Positions 54,528 through 63,515 of a stretch of 64,000 bases of DNA are shown piece by piece. The notes under the pieces are model-generated. The model was given only the letters and a program-made list of their open reading frames with translations, was not told the DNA's origin and did not search any database. Made by a program: the position numbers and the translations under genes. Numbering within the stretch: position 1 is the stretch's first letter; each line of letters starts with the position of its first letter. The DNA is from CAWKEY01 sp963848675 (lineage in GTDB: Bacteria; Pseudomonadota; Gammaproteobacteria; Methylococcales; Methylomonadaceae): contig CAWKEY010000052.1 in assembly GCA_963848675.1 (NCBI GenBank), forward strand, positions 124,001-188,000, in the 5' to 3' direction.

Positions 54528-55511
54528 ATGCACGCACGCCTATTAAATGCTTTGCACCATGATCATGATTTTGCGGTCATTCACAATAAAGGTGAACGGC
54601 GCACGAAACTGGTTCTTGTGCTGACTTTTCTGACCATGGTGCTGGAAATAACCGCCGGTTCCCTGTTTGGTTCCATGGCATTGCTGGCCGACGGCTGGCA
54701 CATGGGCACCCATGTTGCCGCCTTTATGATCACCCTGTTTGCGTATCGTTATTCCCGCATTCATGCCCATGATGATACCTTTGCCTTTAGTCCCGGCAAG
54801 GTTGGAGTATTGGGCGGATTTGCCAGCTCTGTGGCCCTGGGGGTTGTCGCTTTAATGATGTTGATTGAGTCTGGTGAGCGCCTGTTTACACCGCACATCA
54901 TCCATTTTGATGAGGCGATTGCCGTGGCCAGTTTTGGGCTGTTGATCAATCTGATTTGCGCCTTGCTGCTTCGAGACCATCATCACCCTGCTCCTAAACA
55001 TAAAAATAAATCCAAGAGTCGATATGAGGCTGCACATGCACATCAACACTCACATGAGCATCATCCCCATGATCACAATCTTAAGGCCGCCTATCTGCAT
55101 GTACTGGCCGATGCGCTGACTTCTGTTTTGGCCATTATCGCCCTGGCAGCCGGAAAATATTACGGCTGGAACTGGCTGGATCCCCTGATGGGCATGGTGG
55201 GTGCGTTGGTGATTTCGCGCTGGTCTGTGGTGCTGATGCAAGAAACCAGCCCGCTGCTGTTGGATGAGAGCATTGATTCGACATACAAGGCAGCCATCAA
55301 GGAAAAAATTGAGAACGATGCCGATAATCGTGTTTCTGATCTTCACATCTGGCGCGTTGGTCCCAGTCATTTCGCCGTCATTATTTCTTTAGTATCGCAT
55401 ACGCCCAAAACACCGGATTACTACAAGGCGTTGTTAAGTGATTTTTATGGGCTCTCGCATATTACCGTTGAGGTTCATCAATGCCGGGATGAAGTCTGTA
55501 TATCGGAATAA
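54528..55511 (+). CDS. dmeF: CDF-family cation efflux protein (DmeF-like, Co/Ni/Zn)
   Basis: A 327-residue cation diffusion facilitator. Six membrane segments; the transport-site pattern is DGWHMGTHVAAF in segment II, with histidine where Zn exporters have aspartate, and HVLADALTSV in segment V. The His-rich loop between segments IV and V is long (AHAHQHSHEHHPHDH). H replacing D in segment II is typical of DmeF-type Co/Ni exporters. It lies just after the two-component pair, which could regulate it. Confidence 0.9.
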   Translation: MHARLLNALHHDHDFAVIHNKGERRTKLVLVLTFLTMVLEITAGSLFGSMALLADGWHMGTHVAAFMITLFAYRYSRIHAHDDTFAFSPGKVGVLGGFASSVALGVVALMMLIESGERLFTPHIIHFDEAIAVASFGLLINLICALLLRDHHHPAPKHKNKSKSRYEAAHAHQHSHEHHPHDHNLKAAYLHVLADALTSVLAIIALAAGKYYGWNWLDPLMGMVGALVISRWSVVLMQETSPLLLDESIDSTYKAAIKEKIENDADNRVSDLHIWRVGPSHFAVIISLVSHTPKTPDYYKALLSDFYGLSHITVEVHQCRDEVCISE

Positions 55512-55636
55512 TGAACGATGAGTACAACTAAATCGCGGCCTGAGCGCACATTGGTTGTAGAATATCTGACACCCTTTCTTCCGGAGAAAGCCGGTATAAA
55601 AACCATTGCCGCTAGCATTATATTTTTGACCCGTAA

Positions 55637-56743
55637 ATGACCTCACAAGCCCAATTTATCAATTTAAGTCATATTAGCGACCGTATCCGGCGGATTTTAC
55701 CTAACTCGCAAGCGATTGCGCTGGCCGTTATTTTAATTGGCAGTTTTGTGCTGATTTATTCATTATCTGGCCTTTTGATGCCGGTTTTTGCCTCTATCGT
55801 ACTGGCATATTTATTGGAGGACTTGGTGGCGGCTGTGGAGCGCATCAATATCCCGCGCTTGCCCTCGGTTTATCTGGTGTTTTCTGCTTTTATGGCCTGT
55901 CTGGGTTTTTTCCTGTTTTACTTGATGCCCATGGTGTATCAGCAAGCAGTCGAACTTATTCAGCATGTGCCGGCAATTATTGATCAAGCCGAGAAGGAAA
56001 TCATGCGCTGGCCGGAAATGTATCCGCAATTTATTTCAGAAGACAAGATCAGGCAGATATTGCTTGTCGTACAGAAGGAATTGTTAACCTACGGTCAGAA
56101 CGTGTTATCCATTTCGGCGGCGTCCGTGGTGGGCTTGGTCAGTGCGATGATTTATCTGTTTCTGGTGCCGATGATGATTTTTTTCTTTTTAAAGGATAAA
56201 AACCTGCTGATTGCCTGGTTTCTGCAGTTTATGCCGAGAGACAGGCATTTAAGTGCGCGCGTATGGGAGGAAGTCAATATGCAGATTGGTAACTATGTAC
56301 GCGGAAAACTGGCTGAAGTTTTTATTCTTTGGGCGCTCAGTTATCTGGTTTTCGCCTGGATGGATTTAAATTATGCCTTGTTGCTGGCGGTATTGATGGG
56401 CTTGTCGGTGGTGATTCCTTATGTGGGTGCAACTTTGGTCACGTTCCCGGTGCTGGGCGTTGCCTATTTTGAGTGGGGATTGGCCGGTGACGAATTTATG
56501 TATGTGGTTATTGCCTATTCGATCATCCAAGCCTTTGACGGTGTGATTCTGGTGCCGGTGCTGTTTTCTGAAGCGGTGAATCTGCATCCGATATCGATTA
56601 TCGTCGCCATCCTGTTTTTTGGCGGCCTGTGGGGCTTTTGGGGCGTGTTTCTTGCGATCCCATTGGCAACCGTGGTCAAAGCCGTGCTGACCGCCTGGCC
56701 GAGGATTGGCGATAGGAGTTTTGATACCATTACCAATTGTTGA
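55637..56743 (+). CDS. AI-2E family (PerM-like) transporter
   Basis: A 368-residue inner-membrane protein with about eight membrane segments. Family marks are LMPVFASIVLAYLLEDLV near the N-terminus, FLVPMMIFFFLKDK in the middle, and PYVGATLVTFPVLG with GVFLAIPLATVVKAV near the C-terminus. Substrate unknown; members include TqsA and permease-type PerM. Convergent with the phoH-family gene. Confidence 0.85.
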   Translation: MTSQAQFINLSHISDRIRRILPNSQAIALAVILIGSFVLIYSLSGLLMPVFASIVLAYLLEDLVAAVERINIPRLPSVYLVFSAFMACLGFFLFYLMPMVYQQAVELIQHVPAIIDQAEKEIMRWPEMYPQFISEDKIRQILLVVQKELLTYGQNVLSISAASVVGLVSAMIYLFLVPMMIFFFLKDKNLLIAWFLQFMPRDRHLSARVWEEVNMQIGNYVRGKLAEVFILWALSYLVFAWMDLNYALLLAVLMGLSVVIPYVGATLVTFPVLGVAYFEWGLAGDEFMYVVIAYSIIQAFDGVILVPVLFSEAVNLHPISIIVAILFFGGLWGFWGVFLAIPLATVVKAVLTAWPRIGDRSFDTITNC

Positions 56744-56783
56744 CAACAGCGGGGCGTCATGCCGCCCCAGCTGAATTCCGTAG

Positions 56784-58202
56784 CTACAAAATATCCGAAG
56801 CATAATCGGCCAAACGCGAGCGTTCACCCCGGCGCAATGTGATATGTGCGCCGTGAGGCCAGGTCTTAAAACGATCGACCACGTAGGTTAAACCCGAGGT
56901 TGTCGCCGTTAAATACGGTGTGTCTATTTGCGACAAGTTGCCAATACAGATGATTTTGGTGCCAGGGCCGGCTCGCGTGATCAGGGTTTTCATTTGCTTT
57001 GAGGTCAGATTCTGGGCTTCGTCAATGATCAGAAAACGATTCAGAAAGGTGCGTCCGCGCATAAAATTAAGTGAGCGTATTTTGACCCGGTTCATGAGGA
57101 TATTGGCGCTGGCGCCTTGTTCCCATTCCGTATGTCCGGTGCGGCTGCCAAGCAGCTCAAGATTGTCAATTAATGCGCCCATCCACGGCGCCATTTTTTC
57201 TTCTTCGGTGCCGGGCAAAAATCCAATATCTTCGCCGACCGGGACAGTTTCCCGGGTCATGACAATTTCCTGGTAAATTTTATGCTCCATGGTCATGGTC
57301 AATCCCGCGGCCAAAGCCAGCAGCGTCTTGCCGGTGCCGGCGGTGCCCAGCAGGGTGACAAAATCAATGTCGGGATCCAACAATACGTTGAGGGCAAAAT
57401 TTTGCTCCCGGTTTCTGGCGTTGATGCCCCAGATATTGTTGTGTTTGGTGCGATAATCGCGCGCCAGCTCCAGGATGGCGACATGCCCTTCACAGGATCT
57501 GACGATGGCTTCGAAATTGGATTCGTCTTCCATGTATAAATACTGGTTCGGGTACCATTCCGCAACCAGGGGATCTTCAAGTTTGTAAAAGGTACGATCT
57601 TTTTCCTGCCAGGATTCCATTTTGGTGCCGTGCACATCCCAGAAGTCGCTGGACAAAGCACTGGCTCCGCTATACAACAGTTCAATGTCTTCGAGCGTTT
57701 GGTCGTTGTGGTAGTCTTCCGCGGGCAGTTCCAAAGTGGCTGCCTTGATGCGCATGTTGATGTCTTTGGACACCAATATGACATGGGTACCGGGGAGTTC
57801 TTTGGTGAGCGCCAAGACGATGCTGAGTATGGAGTTGTCGGCAATGTTGCCGGGCATGTTCTCAGGCAGTAGTGCCGTCATGGCGCTGGTCTGGAAGTAT
57901 AAACGGCCACCGCCTTCAGCCATTTCAGCGCTCGGGCCGTGTTCTATGCGCGATAAGGGCAGGCCGTCGTTGATGGTTTTTTGATTGGCATCGCGAATCA
58001 GCTCGTCAAGAAATCGGCTGACTTGCCTGACGTTGCGGGCGACTTCGGATATGCCTTTTTTGGAGTGATCGAGTTCTTCCAGGACAATCATGGGGATGAA
58101 AATGTCATGTTCCTGAAAACGGAAGATCGCGGTGGGATCGTGCATGAGCACATTGGTATCCAGTACAAACAGTTTTTTACCGGGTGCAGTTTTAATATTC
58201 AT
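56784..58202 (-). CDS. PhoH family protein (PIN domain plus ATPase)
   Basis: About 472 residues from ATG 58202 (MNIKTAPGKKLFVLDTN). The N-terminal PIN nuclease domain shows LFVLDTNVLMHDP; the C-terminal PhoH ATPase shows GTAGTGKTLLALAAGL, FLIIDEAQNLT and GTKIICIGNLSQID. This is the two-domain PhoH2-like/YlaK architecture, implicated in RNA turnover. ATG 58202 overlaps the peroxiredoxin stop by four bases; longer in-frame starts fall inside that gene. Last gene of the gcvR-bcp-phoH operon. Confidence 0.92.
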   Translation of the reverse strand: MNIKTAPGKKLFVLDTNVLMHDPTAIFRFQEHDIFIPMIVLEELDHSKKGISEVARNVRQVSRFLDELIRDANQKTINDGLPLSRIEHGPSAEMAEGGGRLYFQTSAMTALLPENMPGNIADNSILSIVLALTKELPGTHVILVSKDINMRIKAATLELPAEDYHNDQTLEDIELLYSGASALSSDFWDVHGTKMESWQEKDRTFYKLEDPLVAEWYPNQYLYMEDESNFEAIVRSCEGHVAILELARDYRTKHNNIWGINARNREQNFALNVLLDPDIDFVTLLGTAGTGKTLLALAAGLTMTMEHKIYQEIVMTRETVPVGEDIGFLPGTEEEKMAPWMGALIDNLELLGSRTGHTEWEQGASANILMNRVKIRSLNFMRGRTFLNRFLIIDEAQNLTSKQMKTLITRAGPGTKIICIGNLSQIDTPYLTATTSGLTYVVDRFKTWPHGAHITLRRGERSRLADYASDIL

Positions 58203-58681
58203 TGCGTGTTGCCTGTCAGTTCTTCGAGTGCTTGCAGAACTTCTGCGATATGGGTTTTGACTTTGACTTTGCGCCATTCGCGGACAAGCAGGCCCTCCGG
58301 ATCAATCAAAAAAGTGCTGCGTTCTATGCCTAAAACCTGCTTGCCGTACATATTTTTGGTTTTGATGACATCAAACAACCGGCACAGTTGCTCATCCTGA
58401 TCGGCAAGCAGATCAAACGGGAATGCCTGTTTACATTTAAAGCCTTCATGAACGCGAACGCTATCGCGGGATACACCCAGGATAACGGCATTGAGGCGGG
58501 TGAATGCCTCAAGATTGTCGCGGAAACTCTGGCCTTCCTGCGTACAGCCGGGCGTGTTGTCTTTGGGGTAAAAATAAAGCACGACATAGCGGCCGCGGTA
58601 ATCGGCCAATCTAACTGTTTTATCGCCGGTCGATGCCGCCGCAAAATCAGGTAAAAGGCTGTTGATGTCGATGGATGTCAT
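58199..58681 (-). CDS. bcp: Peroxiredoxin (BCP/PrxQ type)
   Basis: A 160-residue thiol peroxidase. The peroxidatic cysteine is in PKDNTPGCTQEGQSFRD (about residue 46). Most E. coli-type BCPs have a second cysteine five residues later; here that position is Q/S, so it would act as a 1-Cys or atypical enzyme, perhaps using the cysteine in GFKCKQAF. It sits between gcvR and phoH with overlapping or short spacing. Confidence 0.9.
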   Translation of the reverse strand: MTSIDINSLLPDFAAASTGDKTVRLADYRGRYVVLYFYPKDNTPGCTQEGQSFRDNLEAFTRLNAVILGVSRDSVRVHEGFKCKQAFPFDLLADQDEQLCRLFDVIKTKNMYGKQVLGIERSTFLIDPEGLLVREWRKVKVKTHIAEVLQALEELTGNTQ

Positions 58682-58689
58682 GGGTAGAC

Positions 58690-59214
58690 CTAGCGTTTTA
58701 TGGGTTCAAGAATGGCGTCTATGTTCAGTTGGTCACAGAAATCCAGAAATTCTTCACGCAACGACAACAGTTGAAGTTGTGGCGGGATGGTAATGATGAA
58801 TTTGGTTGAAAGAACGGAGGTTTGTATATAGGGCGCCTGATAACAGCTGCCGGTTATTTCTTCAATGCCGATGTCCCGGTCGAGCAAAAATGCGCTAACC
58901 GACTCGATTACACTTTCACGATCTAGAGACAATGTTTCCAAAGAGTAGGGAATGCAGTCACTGCCTTTGTCTTTTTGCTCGGGCCGCAGGGTGTGAACAT
59001 GAATTTCCAGCCGTTTCTGGATCACTTCCAGGGCATTTTCCAGTTTGGCGATATGGTTCCAGTTGCCTTGGATCAATAGATAGGCGGCCGTAGCCTGCGA
59101 CAGGCGAGAGGATCTGATTTCAACAATATTGCATTTGCAGTCGCGGATAGCCGGCAGTATTTCTGCAATGAAATTATGATGATGGGTGCCCAGTAAAGTG
59201 ATCGCTAGTTGCAT
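58690..59214 (-). CDS. gcvR: GcvR-like ACT-domain regulator
   Basis: A 174-residue protein with two ACT domains: QLAITLLGTHHHNFIAEILPAI split as QLAITLLGTHHHNF, with IVEIRSSRL, then a second unit (SFLLDRDIGIEEI-like) containing TKFIITIPP. This matches GcvR of gammaproteobacteria, which binds GcvA to control the glycine cleavage operon, and is the usual neighbour of bcp. First gene of the operon. Confidence 0.88.
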   Translation of the reverse strand: MQLAITLLGTHHHNFIAEILPAIRDCKCNIVEIRSSRLSQATAAYLLIQGNWNHIAKLENALEVIQKRLEIHVHTLRPEQKDKGSDCIPYSLETLSLDRESVIESVSAFLLDRDIGIEEITGSCYQAPYIQTSVLSTKFIITIPPQLQLLSLREEFLDFCDQLNIDAILEPIKR

Positions 59215-59359
59215 GGTATTTTTTTGAAGTTTTTTTTGAAGTTTATCACCAAATAAGCGAAACTTGACGAATATTAATCACAGAAAACCATAGTCTTCCT
59301 GCCGATAAATAATCAAGTCCGCTGGTAATTTTATTTTCCTCTCGCCATTTTTTAGAAAT

Positions 59360-60916
59360 ATGACCGATTCAAGAGCTAAAACATCAAGAACAAACCTTGA
59401 TGATTTCGATAATGATACAGACGCCATGCTTAATGATGAAGCATTGTCTTTTGAGGGTATGAATGACCTGACGGAGGATGAAGATGCCATCGATAGACTA
59501 CTGATGGGGGATGCTTTTGATGCGGCTGAAGAATCCGGGCAAGCTGTCGGTATAAAAGATAAACTGGTTGAAGACATCACATTGCCTGAATTTGACGAAT
59601 TTGCAGGCTTTAATGACGAGTTCGATGATTTTGAACAGACGCAGCCCGTTCAATACGACGTTAAAACTGAAATGTCCAGGGGCATTGATCCTTCTGCGCC
59701 GTTTGAATCCGAGCCGGGCGAAGCATCTGGCGTCATATTAGCGGATGATAATCTTGCTGAAATTGATGATTTGGATGAAATTGCCGATGACTTTGGCGAA
59801 CAAGCATTATCGGACTCAGCATCTGTAACAGAAACTGCGGAGCCGGAGCAGACGCCGATGCAGGCAGCACACTTGCCGGATGAGCTGGAAGAGGATTTCC
59901 TGCTGGCCAATTTCGATATAACCGCGGATTTCGAGCCTGATCTGCCGCAAGAGCAGTTAGCCGAAGCACTGGCGGATGATAGTTTCGAGCAAGCTGAACA
60001 AGCGCCAGTGGTGCCACATGAATCGAATCACAAGGACTCCGCCGGCAAAATATCGCCGGATCCGTTGCTAGCTCATGAGCCTGATGCAGTCAGCGCTGAC
60101 ATGCAAGTCATGAATCAGTTTAAGTTGGATCAGGAGCTGATTAACAGGCAGCAGAAAAAAATCATGCAGGAACTGGATAACAAGACCAGAAAGGCAGCGA
60201 TCTTCATGTCTGTTGCTTTGGCGCTTGCGAGTGCAGCCCTTATTGCTGCCATCAGTGTGGGCATCCTGGCTTTTGGCGCTAGAACGCAGGCCGCCAAAGT
60301 AACTGAATTTGTGACAACGCTTGCACAAGACGTTAAAGCCATTACGCCAACGACGTCCGGGAATGACCTGGATAATGTTAATTTGGCTGTTGAACAGTTA
60401 AACCAGAAGGTTGACGGACTGGCCGGACAGCTGGACGAATTGGGCAAGTCTTCAGCAAATGTGTCGAAAAATAAACTGACCGATGTGGTGAGCAAGCAAA
60501 ATGTGGTTAATAAAACCATTGCGACGCTGCAACACAAGATCGATGTCCTGGAAAAGCAGAAAACCACCGGCGCTCCAGTGAAACCCGAACCTCAGCAAGT
60601 CGAGCCAGCCAAGAAGCCGGCCACGGCCAAAGCCGCAACGGTCAGGAAAAACACCAAAAGCGCGGCGATTGCACCAGCAGCGGACTGGTCTGTCAATCTT
60701 TTGGCCTTGCGGGAGCCAGGCTTTGCCAGCAGCAAGGCTGCCGAATTCGCAAAAAAAGGGGTTCCTGTTGAAGTCGTTCAAGTCGCCGTTAATGAACAAA
60801 CCTGGTATCGCTTGCGTGTGTCCGGTTTCAACAACCAAAACGAAGCGGCTGCGTATGCAGAGCGGGCGAAAAAAGCCCTCAAGCTAAACTCAGTTTGGGT
60901 CAGAAAAACTAATTAA
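59360..60916 (+). CDS. SPOR-domain membrane protein
   Basis: A 518-residue protein. The N-terminal ~270 residues are very acidic and low in complexity (many D/E). A single membrane segment lies at about residues 278-302 (IFMSVALALASAALIAAIS). A coiled-coil stretch follows (about 320-400), then a Pro/Lys/Ala linker and a C-terminal SPOR domain (WSVNLLALREPG, WYRLRVSGFNNQNEAAAYA), which binds denuded peptidoglycan at the septum. It resembles DamX/FtsN-like proteins in plan. The 5'-nucleotidase gene follows after six bases. Confidence 0.85.
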   Translation: MTDSRAKTSRTNLDDFDNDTDAMLNDEALSFEGMNDLTEDEDAIDRLLMGDAFDAAEESGQAVGIKDKLVEDITLPEFDEFAGFNDEFDDFEQTQPVQYDVKTEMSRGIDPSAPFESEPGEASGVILADDNLAEIDDLDEIADDFGEQALSDSASVTETAEPEQTPMQAAHLPDELEEDFLLANFDITADFEPDLPQEQLAEALADDSFEQAEQAPVVPHESNHKDSAGKISPDPLLAHEPDAVSADMQVMNQFKLDQELINRQQKKIMQELDNKTRKAAIFMSVALALASAALIAAISVGILAFGARTQAAKVTEFVTTLAQDVKAITPTTSGNDLDNVNLAVEQLNQKVDGLAGQLDELGKSSANVSKNKLTDVVSKQNVVNKTIATLQHKIDVLEKQKTTGAPVKPEPQQVEPAKKPATAKAATVRKNTKSAAIAPAADWSVNLLALREPGFASSKAAEFAKKGVPVEVVQVAVNEQTWYRLRVSGFNNQNEAAAYAERAKKALKLNSVWVRKTN

Positions 60917-60922
60917 CTGATT

Positions 60923-61828
60923 ATGATCAAGCAGAAACTCGTGGTAGCGGTATCATCCAGGGCGTTGTTTAATCTGGATGAATCCCATGCAATTTTTGAA
61001 ACGCAAGGCAAGGAAGCTTTCTGCCGTTATCAGGTAGAACATGAAGATGAAATCTTGGAGCCCGGTTACGGCTTTGCTTTAGTCAGAAAGTTCCTGGCCA
61101 TCAATGAGCATCGTCCCGATGAGCCTCTGGTAGAGATTATCCTGCTCTCCCAAAACAGCGCCGACACCGGCTTAAGGATTTTTAACTCGATTGCCCATCA
61201 CGGTTTAAATATTACCCGTGCGGCATTTACCAGTGGAGTTTCGCCTTACAGTTATATTTCAGCATTCGGTGCGCATTTGTTTTTATCGACCAACGCCGAT
61301 GATGTGGCCAAAACCCTGGATGCCGGTTTTGCCGCTGCCACCATTCTTTGCGGCTCGTCGATAACCAGTCACAACAACCAATTGCGCATAGCCTTTGATG
61401 GCGATTCGGTGTTGTTCTCGGATGAGTCTGAGCGCATCTATCAACAGCAGGGCCTGCAGGTGTTCACCGAAAATGAACGCAACGCGGCCAAAAAACCTTT
61501 GCCCGGCGGGCCGTTTAAGGAGTTTCTGAGCGCCTTGCATCATATCCAGACTCAGTTTGATCCGCACTTGTCACCGATCAGAACGGCTCTGGTGACGGCG
61601 CGCGCTGCCCCTGCTCATGAGCGTGTCGTCAGAACCTTAAGAGCCTGGGGCATTCGCATTGATGAGGCTCTGTTTTTGGGCGGCATGCCCAAAGGGGCTT
61701 TTCTGAAAGCCTTTGGCGCCGACATTTTTTTTGATGATCAAAAAGGACATTGCGAATCTGCTGCCCAGCACGTCGCTGCGGCCCATGTCCCTCATGGCAT
61801 AGTCAATCAGCAACTGATAGAGGAATGA
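60923..61828 (+). CDS. 5'-nucleotidase (cytosolic IA-like family)
   Basis: A 301-residue protein of the NT5C1-type family (Pfam 5-nucleotidase). VAVSSRALFNLDESH at the N-terminus carries the conserved aspartate, followed by GSSITSHNNQLRIAFDGDSV (as RIAFDGDSVLFSDESE) with the DGDSVLF nucleotidase loop and FFDDQKGHCE at the C-terminus. It dephosphorylates nucleoside monophosphates. Follows the SPOR gene by six bases. Confidence 0.88.
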   Translation: MIKQKLVVAVSSRALFNLDESHAIFETQGKEAFCRYQVEHEDEILEPGYGFALVRKFLAINEHRPDEPLVEIILLSQNSADTGLRIFNSIAHHGLNITRAAFTSGVSPYSYISAFGAHLFLSTNADDVAKTLDAGFAAATILCGSSITSHNNQLRIAFDGDSVLFSDESERIYQQQGLQVFTENERNAAKKPLPGGPFKEFLSALHHIQTQFDPHLSPIRTALVTARAAPAHERVVRTLRAWGIRIDEALFLGGMPKGAFLKAFGADIFFDDQKGHCESAAQHVAAAHVPHGIVNQQLIEE

Positions 61829-61858
61829 TGCTGTCGTTGCGGGGCTGGCGCATCCTCA

Positions 61859-62869
61859 TTAAAAGAGGTATTGCTTGGATGCCGCGCCTGCCTGTTCTTT
61901 AACCAGTTTAGGCACCAGATAGCCGGGCAGGGCATGTTGAAGCTGTTTGATAAGGATCAGGGCTTCACTTTCGGCCACTTCAAAGTGGCCGGTTCCGCTG
62001 GCTTTATCTAATGAATGCAGGTAATAGGGAATGATGCCGTTGCTGAATAGGCGCTCACTCAGTGCACACAACTGCTCGGCATTATCATTAACGCCTTTTA
62101 GCAGCACCGATTGATTAAATAAGGTGATGCCGTGGTTTCTCAATAGCTTGCAGGCGGCATTAACGCGGTCATTGATTTCGTTGGCATGATTGCAGTGTAC
62201 GACCATGATGACTTGTGCCGCACTTTGGGACAGGGTGTTCATTAATTCACCGGTAATCCGCGCAGGCAGAACGATAGGTAGCCGGCTGTGAATGCGGAGA
62301 CGTTTTAAATGCCTGATACGGCTGAGTTGCTGTATAAGCCGGGCTACTCTTGCATCGTTTAATAACAGGGGATCACCGCCGCTTAAGATGACCTCAGAAA
62401 TGCCGCTGTCATTCTGTATATAGTGGATGGCGGCATCTTCTTTTTGTTTGCTCAGCTGCAAATTAGCATAAGGGAAGTTGCGGCGGAAACAATACCGGCA
62501 ATTGATTGCGCAACTGCCGGTATTGATAAACAGAACCCGTCCCTGATATTTGTGCAATACCCCTGTCTGGGCGGCTGCCGGCAGGTCGCCGACCGGATCA
62601 TGGCTGAAGCCTGGGTAGATCAGCATTTCATCGTTAACCGGCAGAACCTGTCTTAATAAGGGGTCGTGCGGGTTGCCTTTTTCCATGCAGGCGGCAAAAC
62701 TGTGCGGAACGCGGATAGGAAATTTTTCATGAGCCGCTAACGAGACCGGCAAGGCATTCGGCGACAATTGCAGGTAATGGCATAAATCTTCAATGTTATT
62801 AAAAGCTTCGGCAAGCTGTTGTTGCCAGTTTTTAGTAAAGATATGGGTTTCAGTTTGCTGTATTGACAT
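61859..62869 (-). CDS. epmB: EF-P (R)-beta-lysylation pathway lysine 2,3-aminomutase
   Basis: A radical-SAM, PLP-dependent enzyme (336 residues) that converts alpha-lysine to beta-lysine for EF-P modification. The CX3CX2C cluster motif is GSCAINCRYCFRRNFPY, followed by VILSGGDPLLL and SRLPIVLPARIT. Its shorter length than catabolic lysine aminomutase fits EpmB. It is divergent from efp, 76 bases from it, and epmA follows efp, so the whole modification set is together. Confidence 0.93.
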   Translation of the reverse strand: MSIQQTETHIFTKNWQQQLAEAFNNIEDLCHYLQLSPNALPVSLAAHEKFPIRVPHSFAACMEKGNPHDPLLRQVLPVNDEMLIYPGFSHDPVGDLPAAAQTGVLHKYQGRVLFINTGSCAINCRYCFRRNFPYANLQLSKQKEDAAIHYIQNDSGISEVILSGGDPLLLNDARVARLIQQLSRIRHLKRLRIHSRLPIVLPARITGELMNTLSQSAAQVIMVVHCNHANEINDRVNAACKLLRNHGITLFNQSVLLKGVNDNAEQLCALSERLFSNGIIPYYLHSLDKASGTGHFEVAESEALILIKQLQHALPGYLVPKLVKEQAGAASKQYLF

Positions 62870-62910
62870 GAAGAGGCTTATTTAAGGTTTCTATCGATTC
62901 CGGCGTCTAT

Positions 62911-62916
62911 TATAAT
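62911..62916 (+). promoter_or_regulatory. Probable efp promoter -10 (TATAAT)
   Basis: A perfect TATAAT 30 bases upstream of the efp ATG. The -35 position (62888-62893) is TTTCTA, a weak match. The efp ribosome site GAGGA is at 62937. Confidence 0.5.
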
Positions 62917-62945
62917 GCCCGGATTTTACATTTCTTGAGGATAAA

Positions 62946-63515
62946 ATGGCCGTTTATAGCACTAATGAATTTAAAGCCGGGTTAAAAGTGATGCTGGATA
63001 ACGACCCTTGCGCGATTATTGAGAATGAATTCGTCAAGCCAGGAAAAGGACAAGCCTTTAACCGAGTGAAAATCAGAAATCTGAAAACCGGCCGCGTTAT
63101 TGAAAGAACGTTCAAATCCGGCGAGTCTTTGGAAGGCGCCGATGTCGTCGATATGGAGATGCAGTATCTTTACAACGACGGTGAGTTCAGACATTTTATG
63201 GTGCCGGACACGTTTGAACAGTATCAAGCAGATGAAAAAGCCGTGGGTGATGCCAAAATTTGGCTAAAAGATCAGGATATGTGTACGGTAACCTTATGGA
63301 ATGATGCGCCGCTTTCTGTATCTCCAGCAAATTTTGTTGAATTAGCCATTATTGAAACCGACCCCGGTGTGCGCGGTGATACTTCGGGCGGCGGCGGCAA
63401 ACCGGCGACCCTGGAAACCGGCGCCGTGGTTAGAGTGCCTTTGTTCGTGCAGCAGGGCGAAGTTATCAAGGTCGATACTCGCACCGGGGAATATGTCTCG
63501 CGCGTAAAAGAATAG
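62946..63515 (+). CDS. efp: Elongation factor P
   Basis: Relieves ribosome stalling at polyproline. The 189 residues are full length and carry the modifiable lysine K34 in the loop VKPGKGQAF, the site beta-lysylated by EpmA/EpmB, with SPANFVELAI and TGEYVSRVKE at the C-terminal domain. Ribosome site GAGGA precedes ATG 62946. Its stop TAG shares its G with the GTG start of epmA. Confidence 0.97.
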   Translation: MAVYSTNEFKAGLKVMLDNDPCAIIENEFVKPGKGQAFNRVKIRNLKTGRVIERTFKSGESLEGADVVDMEMQYLYNDGEFRHFMVPDTFEQYQADEKAVGDAKIWLKDQDMCTVTLWNDAPLSVSPANFVELAIIETDPGVRGDTSGGGGKPATLETGAVVRVPLFVQQGEVIKVDTRTGEYVSRVKE

